Assembly (NCBI GenBank): GCA_963773585.1
Contig: CAVZBR010000003.1
Coordinates: 62,001-126,000, forward strand
Direction of reading: 5' to 3'
Length of the DNA stretch: 64,000 nt
Origin: CAVXJN01 sp963773585
Lineage (GTDB): Bacteria > Pseudomonadota > Gammaproteobacteria > JASBUN01
Shown here: in pieces, positions 29,004 to 37,553 of the stretch
Numbering within the stretch: the first letter of the stretch is position 1
How the letters are laid out: every line of letters begins with the position of its first letter
Translations under genes and position numbers: made by a program
The notes under the pieces: model-generated
The model's database searches: none
The model's input: the letters and a program-made list of their open reading frames with translations, nothing else
What the model was told of the DNA's origin: nothing

Positions 29004-29375
29004 TCAGGCATAGAGCTGCGACGCATCGACATAAATCGAATATTCTCGAATATTGCCGTCACGCAATCGAAAGACGTTTGCGAACGGTACCCGCAACTCG
29101 GTTCCATTCAAACGGGTATAAAACACTTCTCCGCGGCAGATGCAGGTGCTCTGCCGGTCCACCTGCCAAATATCGTCGAGGCGATGACGCAATGCTGCAA
29201 CCGAGGAAAAAAACCCTGCGATTACTTCCCGCGTCGACTCGCGGCCTCGGATCGGTTCAGAATTCCCGAAGCGGAATATGACCTCCGGGTCCAGAAACGA
29301 TAAAAATTCCTCGACATCGCGGGCGTCGATGGTCTCGAACAGACGTCCGACCCAACTGCATTGATCGCTTTGCAT
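29004..29375 (-). CDS. SnoaL-like (NTF2-fold) protein
   Basis: The 123-aa protein has the NTF2/SnoaL-like pattern: an N-terminal helix with ETIDARDVEEFLSFLDPEVIFRFG, then beta strands with RGREST and a C-terminal FRLRDGNIREYSIYVD. Members are small cone-shaped ligand-binding proteins or isomerase-like enzymes. The specific function is not evident. It lies between the SAH hydrolase and thiolase genes. Confidence 0.7.
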   Translation of the reverse strand: MQSDQCSWVGRLFETIDARDVEEFLSFLDPEVIFRFGNSEPIRGRESTREVIAGFFSSVAALRHRLDDIWQVDRQSTCICRGEVFYTRLNGTELRVPFANVFRLRDGNIREYSIYVDASQLYA

Positions 29376-29480
29376 TTACCACACCTTTCTCGCCCTGCGC
29401 GGCGCGCGCAACCGATCCCAGCGCCGCTTCAAGGTCGATCGCGCGATCGCCGAAACAGCCCGAAAACACCCCGCGGCCCG

Positions 29481-30737
29481 CTACTTTTCGATGTCGGAAC
29501 GACGCCAAGCATCCAGATAACGCGCTTGATCCTTTGTGAGGCTATCGATCTCGATGCCCAGGGTCCGCAGTTTGATGTCCGCCACTTGTCGGTCCACGGT
29601 ATCGGGTACCGGATAAACACCAGCGGCAAGCTGCGAGCGATGTTCCAACAAATGAACGGCAGCAACGAACTGCATCGCGAAGGTCTGATCCATGACTTCC
29701 ACGGGATGACCCATCGCCGTCGGCGCGGCAAGATTCACCAATTCGGCCCCGGCTATGACGTTGATATGGCGACCGTCTGCGAGGCGGTATTCGACGATCC
29801 CAGGGCGCACCTCACGCTGCGACTGTGCCATCGCCGCCAGCGCGCCGATATTGACTTCGACCTGGAAATGACCGGCGTTGGCCACGACCACACCATCGCG
29901 CATGGATTCGAAATGTTCGCGGCGCAGAATGTCGCGATTGCCGGTGGCGGTTACGAGCAGATCGGCGTGCTGAACCGCTTGCGCCATGGGCAAAACATCG
30001 AACCCGTCCATGTGTGCCCGCAATGCCTTGCGCGGATCGATTTCCGTTATTGTCACGCGTGCGCCCCATCCTCGGGCCTTGTGCGCGACGCCTTCGCCGC
30101 AATAGCCGAAGCCGGCAACCACCAGCCGCTTGCCGGCAATCAATAGGTTCGTAGTCAGCGCAAGATTGGCCAAAGATGATTCGCCCGTGCCGTGGACATT
30201 GTCAAAGTAATGCTTCATCGGCGTGTCGTTCACGGCATAGGCGGGAAATGACAACGAACCCTCGCGCGCCATGGCGTGCAGGCGCTGAACGCCGGTAGCG
30301 GTCTGTTCGCACACGCCATACAGCGTGCTCAAGTGTTCCGGATGCCGGTGAATCATGCGCGCGGTCAACTCTGCGGCATCATCGAGGATGAAATTCGGTC
30401 GCCGCTCCAGCACCAGATCGTGATTGGCTTCGGACTCGTCCGCCTCGGCGGCACGCCGCGCGAAACCTTCGATGGCCGGCTGCTCATTCAACGCCGCAAC
30501 CACATCGTCCTGGGTCGTTGCGGACACCGAAGCGGTAAACACGACTTCCGCGCCCGCAGCCGCCAGGGTTTCGATGAACACGCCGGTCTTGGCTTCTATG
30601 TGGGAACCCACCGCCACCGTCAAACCTGCAAACGGTCGCGTCGCGGAATATATCTGCCTGAGCTCGGCGTGGATCGGCATATGGTTGCGTGCCCAATCCA
30701 GTTTTCTGCGGCCGAGTTCGACATCAGCATCCGGCAT
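29481..30737 (-). CDS. ahcY: S-adenosylhomocysteinase, short type
   Basis: The start MPDADVELG at 30737 gives 418 aa, shorter than the usual bacterial enzyme with its insertion. The residues expected for SAH hydrolase are present: His in NHMPIHAE, Asp in TQDD, Glu in GVCEQTATG, and the Lys/Asp pair in VNDTPMKHYFDN. The NAD-binding GFGYCGEG follows. The DTPMKHYFDN and GTGES forms resemble archaeal or thermophile-type enzymes. The protein would recycle S-adenosylhomocysteine after methylation. It is separated from pnp by a terminator. Confidence 0.88.
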   Translation of the reverse strand: MPDADVELGRRKLDWARNHMPIHAELRQIYSATRPFAGLTVAVGSHIEAKTGVFIETLAAAGAEVVFTASVSATTQDDVVAALNEQPAIEGFARRAAEADESEANHDLVLERRPNFILDDAAELTARMIHRHPEHLSTLYGVCEQTATGVQRLHAMAREGSLSFPAYAVNDTPMKHYFDNVHGTGESSLANLALTTNLLIAGKRLVVAGFGYCGEGVAHKARGWGARVTITEIDPRKALRAHMDGFDVLPMAQAVQHADLLVTATGNRDILRREHFESMRDGVVVANAGHFQVEVNIGALAAMAQSQREVRPGIVEYRLADGRHINVIAGAELVNLAAPTAMGHPVEVMDQTFAMQFVAAVHLLEHRSQLAAGVYPVPDTVDRQVADIKLRTLGIEIDSLTKDQARYLDAWRRSDIEK

Positions 30738-30790
30738 GATCGAATTCCTGTTGAACTTCGTTTTGGTAGCGGGCGCCGATACTTTCAAAC

Positions 30791-30816
30791 GAAAAAGGGC
30801 CTCGCGGCCCTTTTTC
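30791..30816 (-). terminator. Intrinsic terminator after pnp
   Basis: A perfect 11-bp stem (30791-30801 with 30806-30816) has a 4-base TCGC loop and ends in a run of T on both strands. It sits 26 bp after the pnp stop and closes the translation cluster. By symmetry it can also act in the other direction. Confidence 0.88.
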
Positions 30817-30841
30817 GGTCATACCCAGCTTCCGGGCGGCA

Positions 30842-32929
30842 TTACTGGCCGATGGCTTTCATGCTCAAACGGATGCGGCCCTGCTTGTCCACTTCCAGTA
30901 CCTTGACCTTGATCACATCGCCCTCCGAAAGCTTGTCGCTGACGTTTTGGACGCGTTCTTCGGATATCTGCGAAATGTGCACGAGACCGTCGCGGCCCGG
31001 CAGGATGGTCACGAATGCACCGAAGTCCATGAGCTTGGCCACTTTGCCTTCGTAGATTTTGCCCACTTCGACATCGGCGGTGATCAGTTCGATGCGCTTG
31101 CGCGCCTCGTCGCTGGCCGCCTTGTCCACCGATGCGACGCGAATGGTACCGTCGTCGTCGATATCGATGCTGGCGCCGGTTTCCTCGGTGATTCCGCGGA
31201 TGGTGGCGCCGCCCTTGCCGATGACATCGCGGATCTTTTCCGGGTCGATGCGGAAGCTGATGATGCGCGGCGCGTACTCCGACATATCGGTACGCGAATG
31301 GTCGATCACCTTATTCATTTCCGCCAGGATGTGCAGGCGCGCCTGTTGCGCCTGCGCCAGCGCCGACTCCATGATCTCTTTGGTGATGCCTTCGATCTTG
31401 ATGTCCATTTGCAGCGCGTTGACGCCGGTTTCAGTACCCGCGACCTTGAAGTCCATGTCGCCGAGGTGATCCTCGTCGCCCATGATGTCGGTCAGTACGG
31501 CGAACTGGTCACCGTCCTTGATCAAACCCATTGCGACGCCCGCAACCGGAGCCTTGATCGGCACGCCGGCGTCCATCAACGCCAGGCTCGTGCCGCACAC
31601 CGAAGCCATGGAGCTGGAACCGTTGGACTCGGTGATTTCCGAGACGACGCGAATGACGTAGGGGAACTGATCCATGGTGGGCATCACCGCCTGCACGCCA
31701 CGGCGGGCGAGTCGGCCGTGGCCGATCTCGCGCCGCTTGGGGCTACCCACCATACCGGTTTCGCCGACGCAGTAGGGCGGGAAGTTGTAATGCATCATGA
31801 ACGGCTCTTTGCGCTCGCCTTCGATGGCATCGATGATTTGCGCATCGCGGCCCGTACCGAGCGTAGTGACCACCAATGCCTGGGTTTCGCCACGGGTGAA
31901 CAGTGCCGATCCGTGGGTACGCGGCAGCACGCCGACCTTGATATACAGCGGCCGAACCGTACTGGTATCGCGGCCGTCGATGCGCTTCTCGCCGGCCAAA
32001 ATGCGGCCGCGAACAATTTTCTTTTCCAGCTTCGAGAATGCGCCGCGCACGGCTTCCTCGGAATGTTCGCCGTCGTCTCCGGCCAACTTCTGGATCGTCG
32101 CGTTGCGCACTTCGGACACACGTTCCTGGCGAACCAGCTTTTCAGCAATGTTGTATGCCTGTTCGAGATCCGCCTTGGCGGCGCTCGCCACGGCCTCGCC
32201 CACATCTTCATTGGCAGCAGGCGCCTGCCAGTCCCACTTTTGCACACCCACGGCGTTGCACAGGTCGCGGATGGCAGCGATGACCTTTTTGCCTTCTTCA
32301 TGGCCGAAGAGCACGGCGCCCAGCATCACGTCTTCGGGAAGCTGATCGGCTTCGGACTCGACCATCAGCACGGCGTCTTCCGTACCCGCGACCACCAGGT
32401 CGAGCTTGGACTCTTTGAGCTGACTGAAAGTGGGATTGAGCACGTATTGATTGTTGATGTACCCAATGCGCGCACCGCCGATCGGGCCATTGAAAGGCAT
32501 GCCGGACAGCGCAAGGGCAGCAGAAGCACCGATCATCGAAGGAATATCGGGATCGATCTCGGGATTCAGGGAGACCACCGTAGCAACCACCTGGACCTCG
32601 TTGGTGAAGCCTTTGGGAAACAACGGCCGCAACGGGCGGTCGATCAAACGCGACGTCAGGGTTTCCTTTTCGCTCGGCCGTCCTTCGCGACGAAAGAAAC
32701 CGCCGGGAATCTTGCCGGCCGCGTAGGTGCGTTCCTGATAGTTCACGGTCAGGGGAAAGAAATCGCGGCCTTGGACCGCCTCTTTCATACCCACCGCGGT
32801 CACCAGGACCACCGTCCCGGACATGTCCACCATCACGGCGCCGCTGGCCTGCCGGGCGATTTCGCCGGTTTCCAGTTTGACCGTGTGATCGCCGTACTGA
32901 AATTCTTTGGATGTCGGTGTCAGTGTCAC
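30842..32929 (-). CDS. pnp: Polyribonucleotide nucleotidyltransferase
   Basis: The 695-aa protein has two RNase PH domains, with FFRREGRPSEKE in the first and MDFKVAGTETGVNALQMDIK in the second. A helical domain lies between them, and a KH domain (IGKGGATIRGITEETGASID) and an S1 domain (GKVAKLMDFGAFV) follow. It performs phosphorolytic 3'-5' RNA decay. It follows rpsO, as in many gammaproteobacteria. Confidence 0.97.
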   Translation of the reverse strand: MTLTPTSKEFQYGDHTVKLETGEIARQASGAVMVDMSGTVVLVTAVGMKEAVQGRDFFPLTVNYQERTYAAGKIPGGFFRREGRPSEKETLTSRLIDRPLRPLFPKGFTNEVQVVATVVSLNPEIDPDIPSMIGASAALALSGMPFNGPIGGARIGYINNQYVLNPTFSQLKESKLDLVVAGTEDAVLMVESEADQLPEDVMLGAVLFGHEEGKKVIAAIRDLCNAVGVQKWDWQAPAANEDVGEAVASAAKADLEQAYNIAEKLVRQERVSEVRNATIQKLAGDDGEHSEEAVRGAFSKLEKKIVRGRILAGEKRIDGRDTSTVRPLYIKVGVLPRTHGSALFTRGETQALVVTTLGTGRDAQIIDAIEGERKEPFMMHYNFPPYCVGETGMVGSPKRREIGHGRLARRGVQAVMPTMDQFPYVIRVVSEITESNGSSSMASVCGTSLALMDAGVPIKAPVAGVAMGLIKDGDQFAVLTDIMGDEDHLGDMDFKVAGTETGVNALQMDIKIEGITKEIMESALAQAQQARLHILAEMNKVIDHSRTDMSEYAPRIISFRIDPEKIRDVIGKGGATIRGITEETGASIDIDDDGTIRVASVDKAASDEARKRIELITADVEVGKIYEGKVAKLMDFGAFVTILPGRDGLVHISQISEERVQNVSDKLSEGDVIKVKVLEVDKQGRIRLSMKAIGQ

Positions 32930-32996
32930 TAGTTGATCCTTGCGCTTGCTTTATGGAATTCGGGAGGAGACTTCCTGCATCGAAAGCGGCGCGGGA

Positions 32997-33266
32997 TCAA
33001 CGGCGCAAACCGAGGCGGCTGATGAGCTCCTGATAGCGATTCAAATCGTTGCGCTTGACGTAATCCAACAGCTTCCGTCGACGATTGATCATGCGCAACA
33101 AGCCCTGACGGGAATGGTGATCATGCTTGTGGGCTGCGAAATGCTGGGTAAGGTCATTGATACGCGTCGTCAACAGAGCGACCTGCACTTCCGGCGAGCC
33201 GGTGTCGGCCGCGCCGCGCTGGTACTCCTTGACGACCTCATTCTTCTGCTCGGTACTGAGTGCCAT
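32997..33266 (-). CDS. rpsO: 30S ribosomal protein S15
   Basis: The 89-aa product has the standard S15 sequence (DTGSPEVQVALLTTRINDLT, then HHSRQGLLRMINRRRKLLDY). It binds 16S rRNA early in small-subunit assembly. It lies between truB and pnp, as in E. coli. S15 often represses its own mRNA by binding the leader, but I did not identify the structure here. Confidence 0.97.
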   Translation of the reverse strand: MALSTEQKNEVVKEYQRGAADTGSPEVQVALLTTRINDLTQHFAAHKHDHHSRQGLLRMINRRRKLLDYVKRNDLNRYQELISRLGLRR

Positions 33267-33413
33267 GAAAAGCTCCTAATAGCTCCTAACTTACTGAAAT
33301 GCTGGGCGCCATATTGTACCCATGGACCCGCGTGCAAACAAGATTCAATCCGCGTCCGGCGCGACCCCATTCGCACCGCCCGGGCACCGTTCCCACCGAC
33401 AACCTCCGGGAAG

Positions 33414-34349
33414 TCAACCGGTTGCGGCCCGGGGAAGGTGAAACAGGCGCCGGGGTCCGACCTTGCCATCGTCCTGAATCTCCCCTACTCCCAGGAACTG
33501 CTCGTGCTGATCGTAAAGCCGCACCAAGCCGGAAGTGGGCGCCTTCGGTACCAACACCGCTTGTCCCTGGCGCAGATAAAACGCCGAATCGGCGCTCAAC
33601 CGTATTTGCGGCCAATCGTATAGCGCGCTTTCCACGGCCAGCAATCGCTGATCCAGGGCGGCATAGCCGTCCTCGGACAGGTGCCGCAACTCCTCCAGGG
33701 AAATCATCGCATCGGCATCCCGATAAGGCCCGACCGCCAAACGACGTAATGACGCCACGTGGGCGCCGCAACCCAGCGCTTCCCCCAGATCTTCGGCCAG
33801 CGCGCGCACGTAGGTGCCTTTGGAACAAGCCACTTCCAGGTCGATTTCGTCATCACCCTGGCGCAGCACGGTGAGCTCATGAATCAGCACTGTGCGCGGT
33901 GCCCGTTCCACTTCCTGGCCTTGGCGCGCCAGTTTGTACAACCGTTCGCCCTGATGCTTGAGGGCCGAATACATGGGGGGTATTTGCTGAATCTCGCCCC
34001 GGAAACCGACCAACGCGCTTTCGAGCTGCCCAGGGTCCAGTTGCGGCACCGGCCTTTGCTGCAGTATTTCGCCCTCTGCGTCAGCGGTCGCCGTCTTGAT
34101 CCCGAGTTTGCAGGTCATGCGATAGCGCTTGTCGGCGTCGAGCAGAAAACCCGAGATTTTCGTGGCCTCGCCCAGGCAAATCGGCAGCATCCCGGTAGCC
34201 AGCGGATCCAGGCTGCCGGTATGTCCCGCCTTTTGCGCGTTGAACAGACGCTTCACCTGCTGCAAGGCTTCGTTGGAACTCATCCCCGCCGGCTTGTCCA
34301 GCAGGAGCAAGCCGTTGACCGCTCTTCGGTTGTTGCGTTTGCGTGACAT
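33414..34349 (-). CDS. truB: tRNA pseudouridine(55) synthase
   Basis: The 311-aa protein starts at MSRKRNNRRAVNGLLLL, preceded by AAAGGA six bases upstream. An alternative GTG at 34400 that overlaps the rbfA stop is less like the family. The catalytic Asp lies in GHTGSLDPLATGMLP. The C-terminal part has the PUA-like segment. TruB modifies U55 of tRNAs. Confidence 0.95.
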   Translation of the reverse strand: MSRKRNNRRAVNGLLLLDKPAGMSSNEALQQVKRLFNAQKAGHTGSLDPLATGMLPICLGEATKISGFLLDADKRYRMTCKLGIKTATADAEGEILQQRPVPQLDPGQLESALVGFRGEIQQIPPMYSALKHQGERLYKLARQGQEVERAPRTVLIHELTVLRQGDDEIDLEVACSKGTYVRALAEDLGEALGCGAHVASLRRLAVGPYRDADAMISLEELRHLSEDGYAALDQRLLAVESALYDWPQIRLSADSAFYLRQGQAVLVPKAPTSGLVRLYDQHEQFLGVGEIQDDGKVGPRRLFHLPRAATG

Positions 34350-34396
34350 CTGAGTCCTTTGCGCACGAGGGCGGCGCGCCGGCCGCTGTAGTTCGG

Positions 34397-34774
34397 TCAC
34401 TGATCTTCATCCTCGTGTTTTTTGCGATCATCGGCGAGGGCGGCATCGATCAGCGAACTGAGATGGGCCCCGCGCGTAACCGATTCGTCGAAATGGAAGT
34501 TCAACTGCGGCACAGTGCGGATCACCATGCGCCGGCCCAATTCGCCGCGCAGGAACCCGGCAGCGCGCTGCAGGGCGTCGATGGTTTGCTGGCGTTGGGA
34601 ATCATCCATTACGGTCACGAACACTTTGGCGTGACCGAGGTCCTTGGAGACTTCGACGCTATTGACGGTAACCATGCCGACGCGTGGATCTTTGACCTCC
34701 GTGCGAATCAGATCCGCTAGTTCGCGCTGGATCTGTTCGCCTACACGGCGGGTACGGCTGAATTCCCTGGGCAT
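34397..34774 (-). CDS. rbfA: Ribosome-binding factor A
   Basis: The start MPREFSRTRRVGEQIQREL at 34774 gives 125 aa, the normal size. The KH-like fold has VKDPRVGMVTVNSVEVSKDL and MVIRTVPQLNFHFDES. The acidic C-terminus (DDRKKHEDEDQ) is typical. RbfA is a 30S maturation and cold-adaptation factor. Confidence 0.94.
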   Translation of the reverse strand: MPREFSRTRRVGEQIQRELADLIRTEVKDPRVGMVTVNSVEVSKDLGHAKVFVTVMDDSQRQQTIDALQRAAGFLRGELGRRMVIRTVPQLNFHFDESVTRGAHLSSLIDAALADDRKKHEDEDQ

Positions 34775-34805
34775 CGTGCGGCTCGCTGCTGTCGCGGATA
34801 AGGCT

Positions 34806-35034
34806 GCGGTAGGATGGGCCAAGCGCGCAGCGTTTATGCCCGCCTGGGTACGGACCCATCGTATGGCTGTCATTGCAAATGGTCCGCGTCCAGCCCTGGG
34901 GCGCCGTGTCGAAAATTACGGCGGTACTCGGGCGACCGCGGAGGCGTTGGGTCCGGCCCGCCGGGCCTTGACCCAACCTACGCTGTTCTGGAGACGTTGG
35001 GTTCGGACTGTCGGGCCTCGACCCCGCATACGCT
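34806..35034. repeat. REP-like palindromic elements between infB and rbfA
   Basis: The 262-bp gap between the two genes contains palindromic elements. The clearest, at 34945-34985, has GTTGGGT (34946-34952) pairing with ACCCAAC (34971-34977) and an inner GGCCCG-C-CGGGCC stem. A degenerate second copy lies at 34995-35034. A related element beginning GTAGGATGGGCC lies at 34809-34846. They match the general GTAGGTTGGG...CCCAAC style of dispersed proteobacterial palindromes. Confidence 0.65.
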
Positions 35035-35036
35035 GA

Positions 35037-37553
35037 TCAGAGCGTGCGTTTGACCTGGGTGCGTTCGTACACTTCGATCTGGTCGCCGACTTTGACGTCG
35101 TTGTAGTTGCGCACACCGATGCCGCATTCGAACCCCGAGCGCACCTCTGCTACGTCGTCCTTGAAACGGCGCAGAGACTCGAGCTCGCCTTCGTAGATTA
35201 CGACGTTTTCGCGCAGCACGCGGATCGGATTGTTGCGCTTGACCACCCCGTCGACCACCATGCAACCGGCGATGGCGCCGATCTTGGGCGCCCGGAATAC
35301 GTCGCGTACTTCGGCAAGACCGATGATCTCTTCTTTGAACTCGGGCGCCAGCATGCCGGTCAACGCGTTCTTGATTTCGTCGATGACTTCGTAGATGACG
35401 CTGTAATAATGAAGATCGACCCCTTCATCTTCGATCAGCCGCTTGGCAGCATTGTCGGCGCGGACGTTGAAGCCGATGATCACTGCGTCCGACGCTACTG
35501 CCAGATTGACATCGGACTCGGTAATGCCGCCGACGCCGCTGGCCACGATTTTGACCTGCACTTCCTCGGTGGAAAGTTTGGTCAGGGAATCGCCGAGGGC
35601 CTCCACGGAACCTTGCACATCCGCCTTGAGCACCACGTTGAGGGTGCTGGCTTTACCTTCCTGCATCTGCGAGAACATGTTCTCGAGCTTGGCCGCCTGC
35701 TGGCGGGCCAGCTTCACTTCGCGGAACTTGCCCTGACGGAAATTGGCCACTTCGCGCGCTTTGCGCTCATCGGCGACCACCAGCGCTTCGTCACCGGCGT
35801 CCGGCGTACCCGAGAGACCCAGCACTTCGACCGGAATGGACGGACCGGCCGCATCGATCGGTTGTCCGGTTTCATCGAGCATGGCGCGCACACGCCCGTA
35901 CTCCTTGCCCGCAAGCAATATTTCGCCGCGGCGCAAGGTGCCCGACTGCACCAGCACGGTTGCCACTGGGCCACGACCCTTGTCGAGCCGTGATTCCACC
36001 ACCACGCCTTTGGCCGGAGCATCCTTCGTGGCTTTCAATTCCAGCACTTCGGCCTGGAGCAGGATGGATTCCAGCAGGGTGTCGACGCCCTCGCCGGTCT
36101 TGGCGGAAACGTTGACGAACTGCGTATCGCCGCCCCAGTCGTCGGGCACCACTTCCTCGGCCACCAGTTCCTGCTTGACGCGATCCGGCTGGGAATCCGG
36201 TTTGTCGATCTTATTGACCGCAACCACCAGCGGCACGCCAGCCGCGCGAGCATGCTGGACCGCCTCTTTGGTCTGGGGCATGACGCCGTCATCTGCGGCT
36301 ACCACCAGCACCACGATATCCGTGGACTGCGCGCCGCGGGCACGCATGGCCGTAAACGCTTCGTGTCCCGGCGTGTCGAGAAAGGTGATCGTGCCCCGTT
36401 CCAATTCGACGTGGTACGCGCCGATGTGCTGGGTAATGCCACCGGCTTCACCTGCCGCCACTTTGGTGCGGCGGATGTAGTCGAGCAGCGAAGTCTTGCC
36501 GTGGTCGACATGGCCCATGATGGTGACGACCGGCGGACGATGCACCTCTTCGGCGTCGGAGGCTTCCTGCAACAGTTCGTCTTCGACCGCGTTTTCCTTG
36601 ATGAGCTTGACCTTGTGGCCCATTTCCTCGACCACCACCGAAGCGGTTTCCTGGTCCAGGACTTGATTGATGGTGACCATGCTGCCCATGGTCATCATGG
36701 TCTTGATGACTTCAGCGGCTTTGACCGACATCTTCTGCGCCAGCTCGCCGACCGTAATCGATTCGGGCACCAGCACTTCCCGCACAATGGGCGCCGTGGG
36801 ACGTGCGAAACCATGTTCGGATTTGCCCTGAATGGACACCGACCGTTGCCGCGGCTTCTTTTTGCGCCGCCCGGTCTTGTCGCCGGCGACGTGCAACTCG
36901 TCGCGCCCGTATTTCGTTGCAGACTTGTCCTTGCCGCGCTTCTCTTTCTTTTCCGGCCGGCGCTCGGTCGTCTCCGCAGCAGCCGGAGCCGGTGCAGGCG
37001 CTTCCGCCGCGACGCGTACCGCTTCCTCTTCCGCTTTACGCAATTCTTCTGCGGCTTTGCGCTGTTCTTCCTCGGCGCGTGCCGCAGCTTCTTCCTCGGC
37101 TTTGCGCTCGTCTTCCTTCGCGCGCGCGGCTTCTTCCTCGGCGCGCTTGCGGTCTTCTTCAGCTTGGCGCGCGGCTTCTTCCTCGGCGCGCAGACGCTCT
37201 TCCTCAGCTTTGCGCTCAGCCTCTTCCTCTTCGATGGCGGTGCGCTTGACGTAGGTACGCTTGCGCCGGACCTCGACGCTGACGGTTTTGGCCTGCGAAC
37301 CACGGCCGGCGGCTACGCGCAACTCGCTCTGCGTTTTGCGACGCAGGGTGATTTTCTTGGGCGTGGAAACGCTGACCTCCGCGCTCTTGCCGTGGCTTTC
37401 ACGCAAGTACGTCAGGAGCTGCATCTTCTCTTCGTCGGTGATGGTGGATTCCGCGTCGTCCTTGCTCAGACCAGCGTCCCCCAGCTGGGACAAGAGCCGG
37501 TCGACCGGAATACCCACTACATCAGCGAATTGTTTTACCGTTACATCTGACAT
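35037..37553 (-). CDS. infB: Translation initiation factor IF-2
   Basis: The 838-aa protein has an IF2 N-terminal domain (TVKQFADVVGIPVDRLLSQL) and a long charged Ala/Glu/Lys/Arg coiled region at about residues 95-215. A second N-domain follows. The GTPase has IMGHVDHGKTSLLDYIRRT (G1), DTPGHEAF and NKIDKPD. Domains for initiator-tRNA binding are at the C-terminus. It starts directly after the nusA stop. Confidence 0.97.
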   Translation of the reverse strand: MSDVTVKQFADVVGIPVDRLLSQLGDAGLSKDDAESTITDEEKMQLLTYLRESHGKSAEVSVSTPKKITLRRKTQSELRVAAGRGSQAKTVSVEVRRKRTYVKRTAIEEEEAERKAEEERLRAEEEAARQAEEDRKRAEEEAARAKEDERKAEEEAAARAEEEQRKAAEELRKAEEEAVRVAAEAPAPAPAAAETTERRPEKKEKRGKDKSATKYGRDELHVAGDKTGRRKKKPRQRSVSIQGKSEHGFARPTAPIVREVLVPESITVGELAQKMSVKAAEVIKTMMTMGSMVTINQVLDQETASVVVEEMGHKVKLIKENAVEDELLQEASDAEEVHRPPVVTIMGHVDHGKTSLLDYIRRTKVAAGEAGGITQHIGAYHVELERGTITFLDTPGHEAFTAMRARGAQSTDIVVLVVAADDGVMPQTKEAVQHARAAGVPLVVAVNKIDKPDSQPDRVKQELVAEEVVPDDWGGDTQFVNVSAKTGEGVDTLLESILLQAEVLELKATKDAPAKGVVVESRLDKGRGPVATVLVQSGTLRRGEILLAGKEYGRVRAMLDETGQPIDAAGPSIPVEVLGLSGTPDAGDEALVVADERKAREVANFRQGKFREVKLARQQAAKLENMFSQMQEGKASTLNVVLKADVQGSVEALGDSLTKLSTEEVQVKIVASGVGGITESDVNLAVASDAVIIGFNVRADNAAKRLIEDEGVDLHYYSVIYEVIDEIKNALTGMLAPEFKEEIIGLAEVRDVFRAPKIGAIAGCMVVDGVVKRNNPIRVLRENVVIYEGELESLRRFKDDVAEVRSGFECGIGVRNYNDVKVGDQIEVYERTQVKRTL

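Noticed and set aside
30947..32932. Plus-strand 661-aa open frame opposite pnp
   Set aside because: It is a shadow of the highly conserved pnp gene and shows the usual His/Arg/Asp-rich antisense composition.
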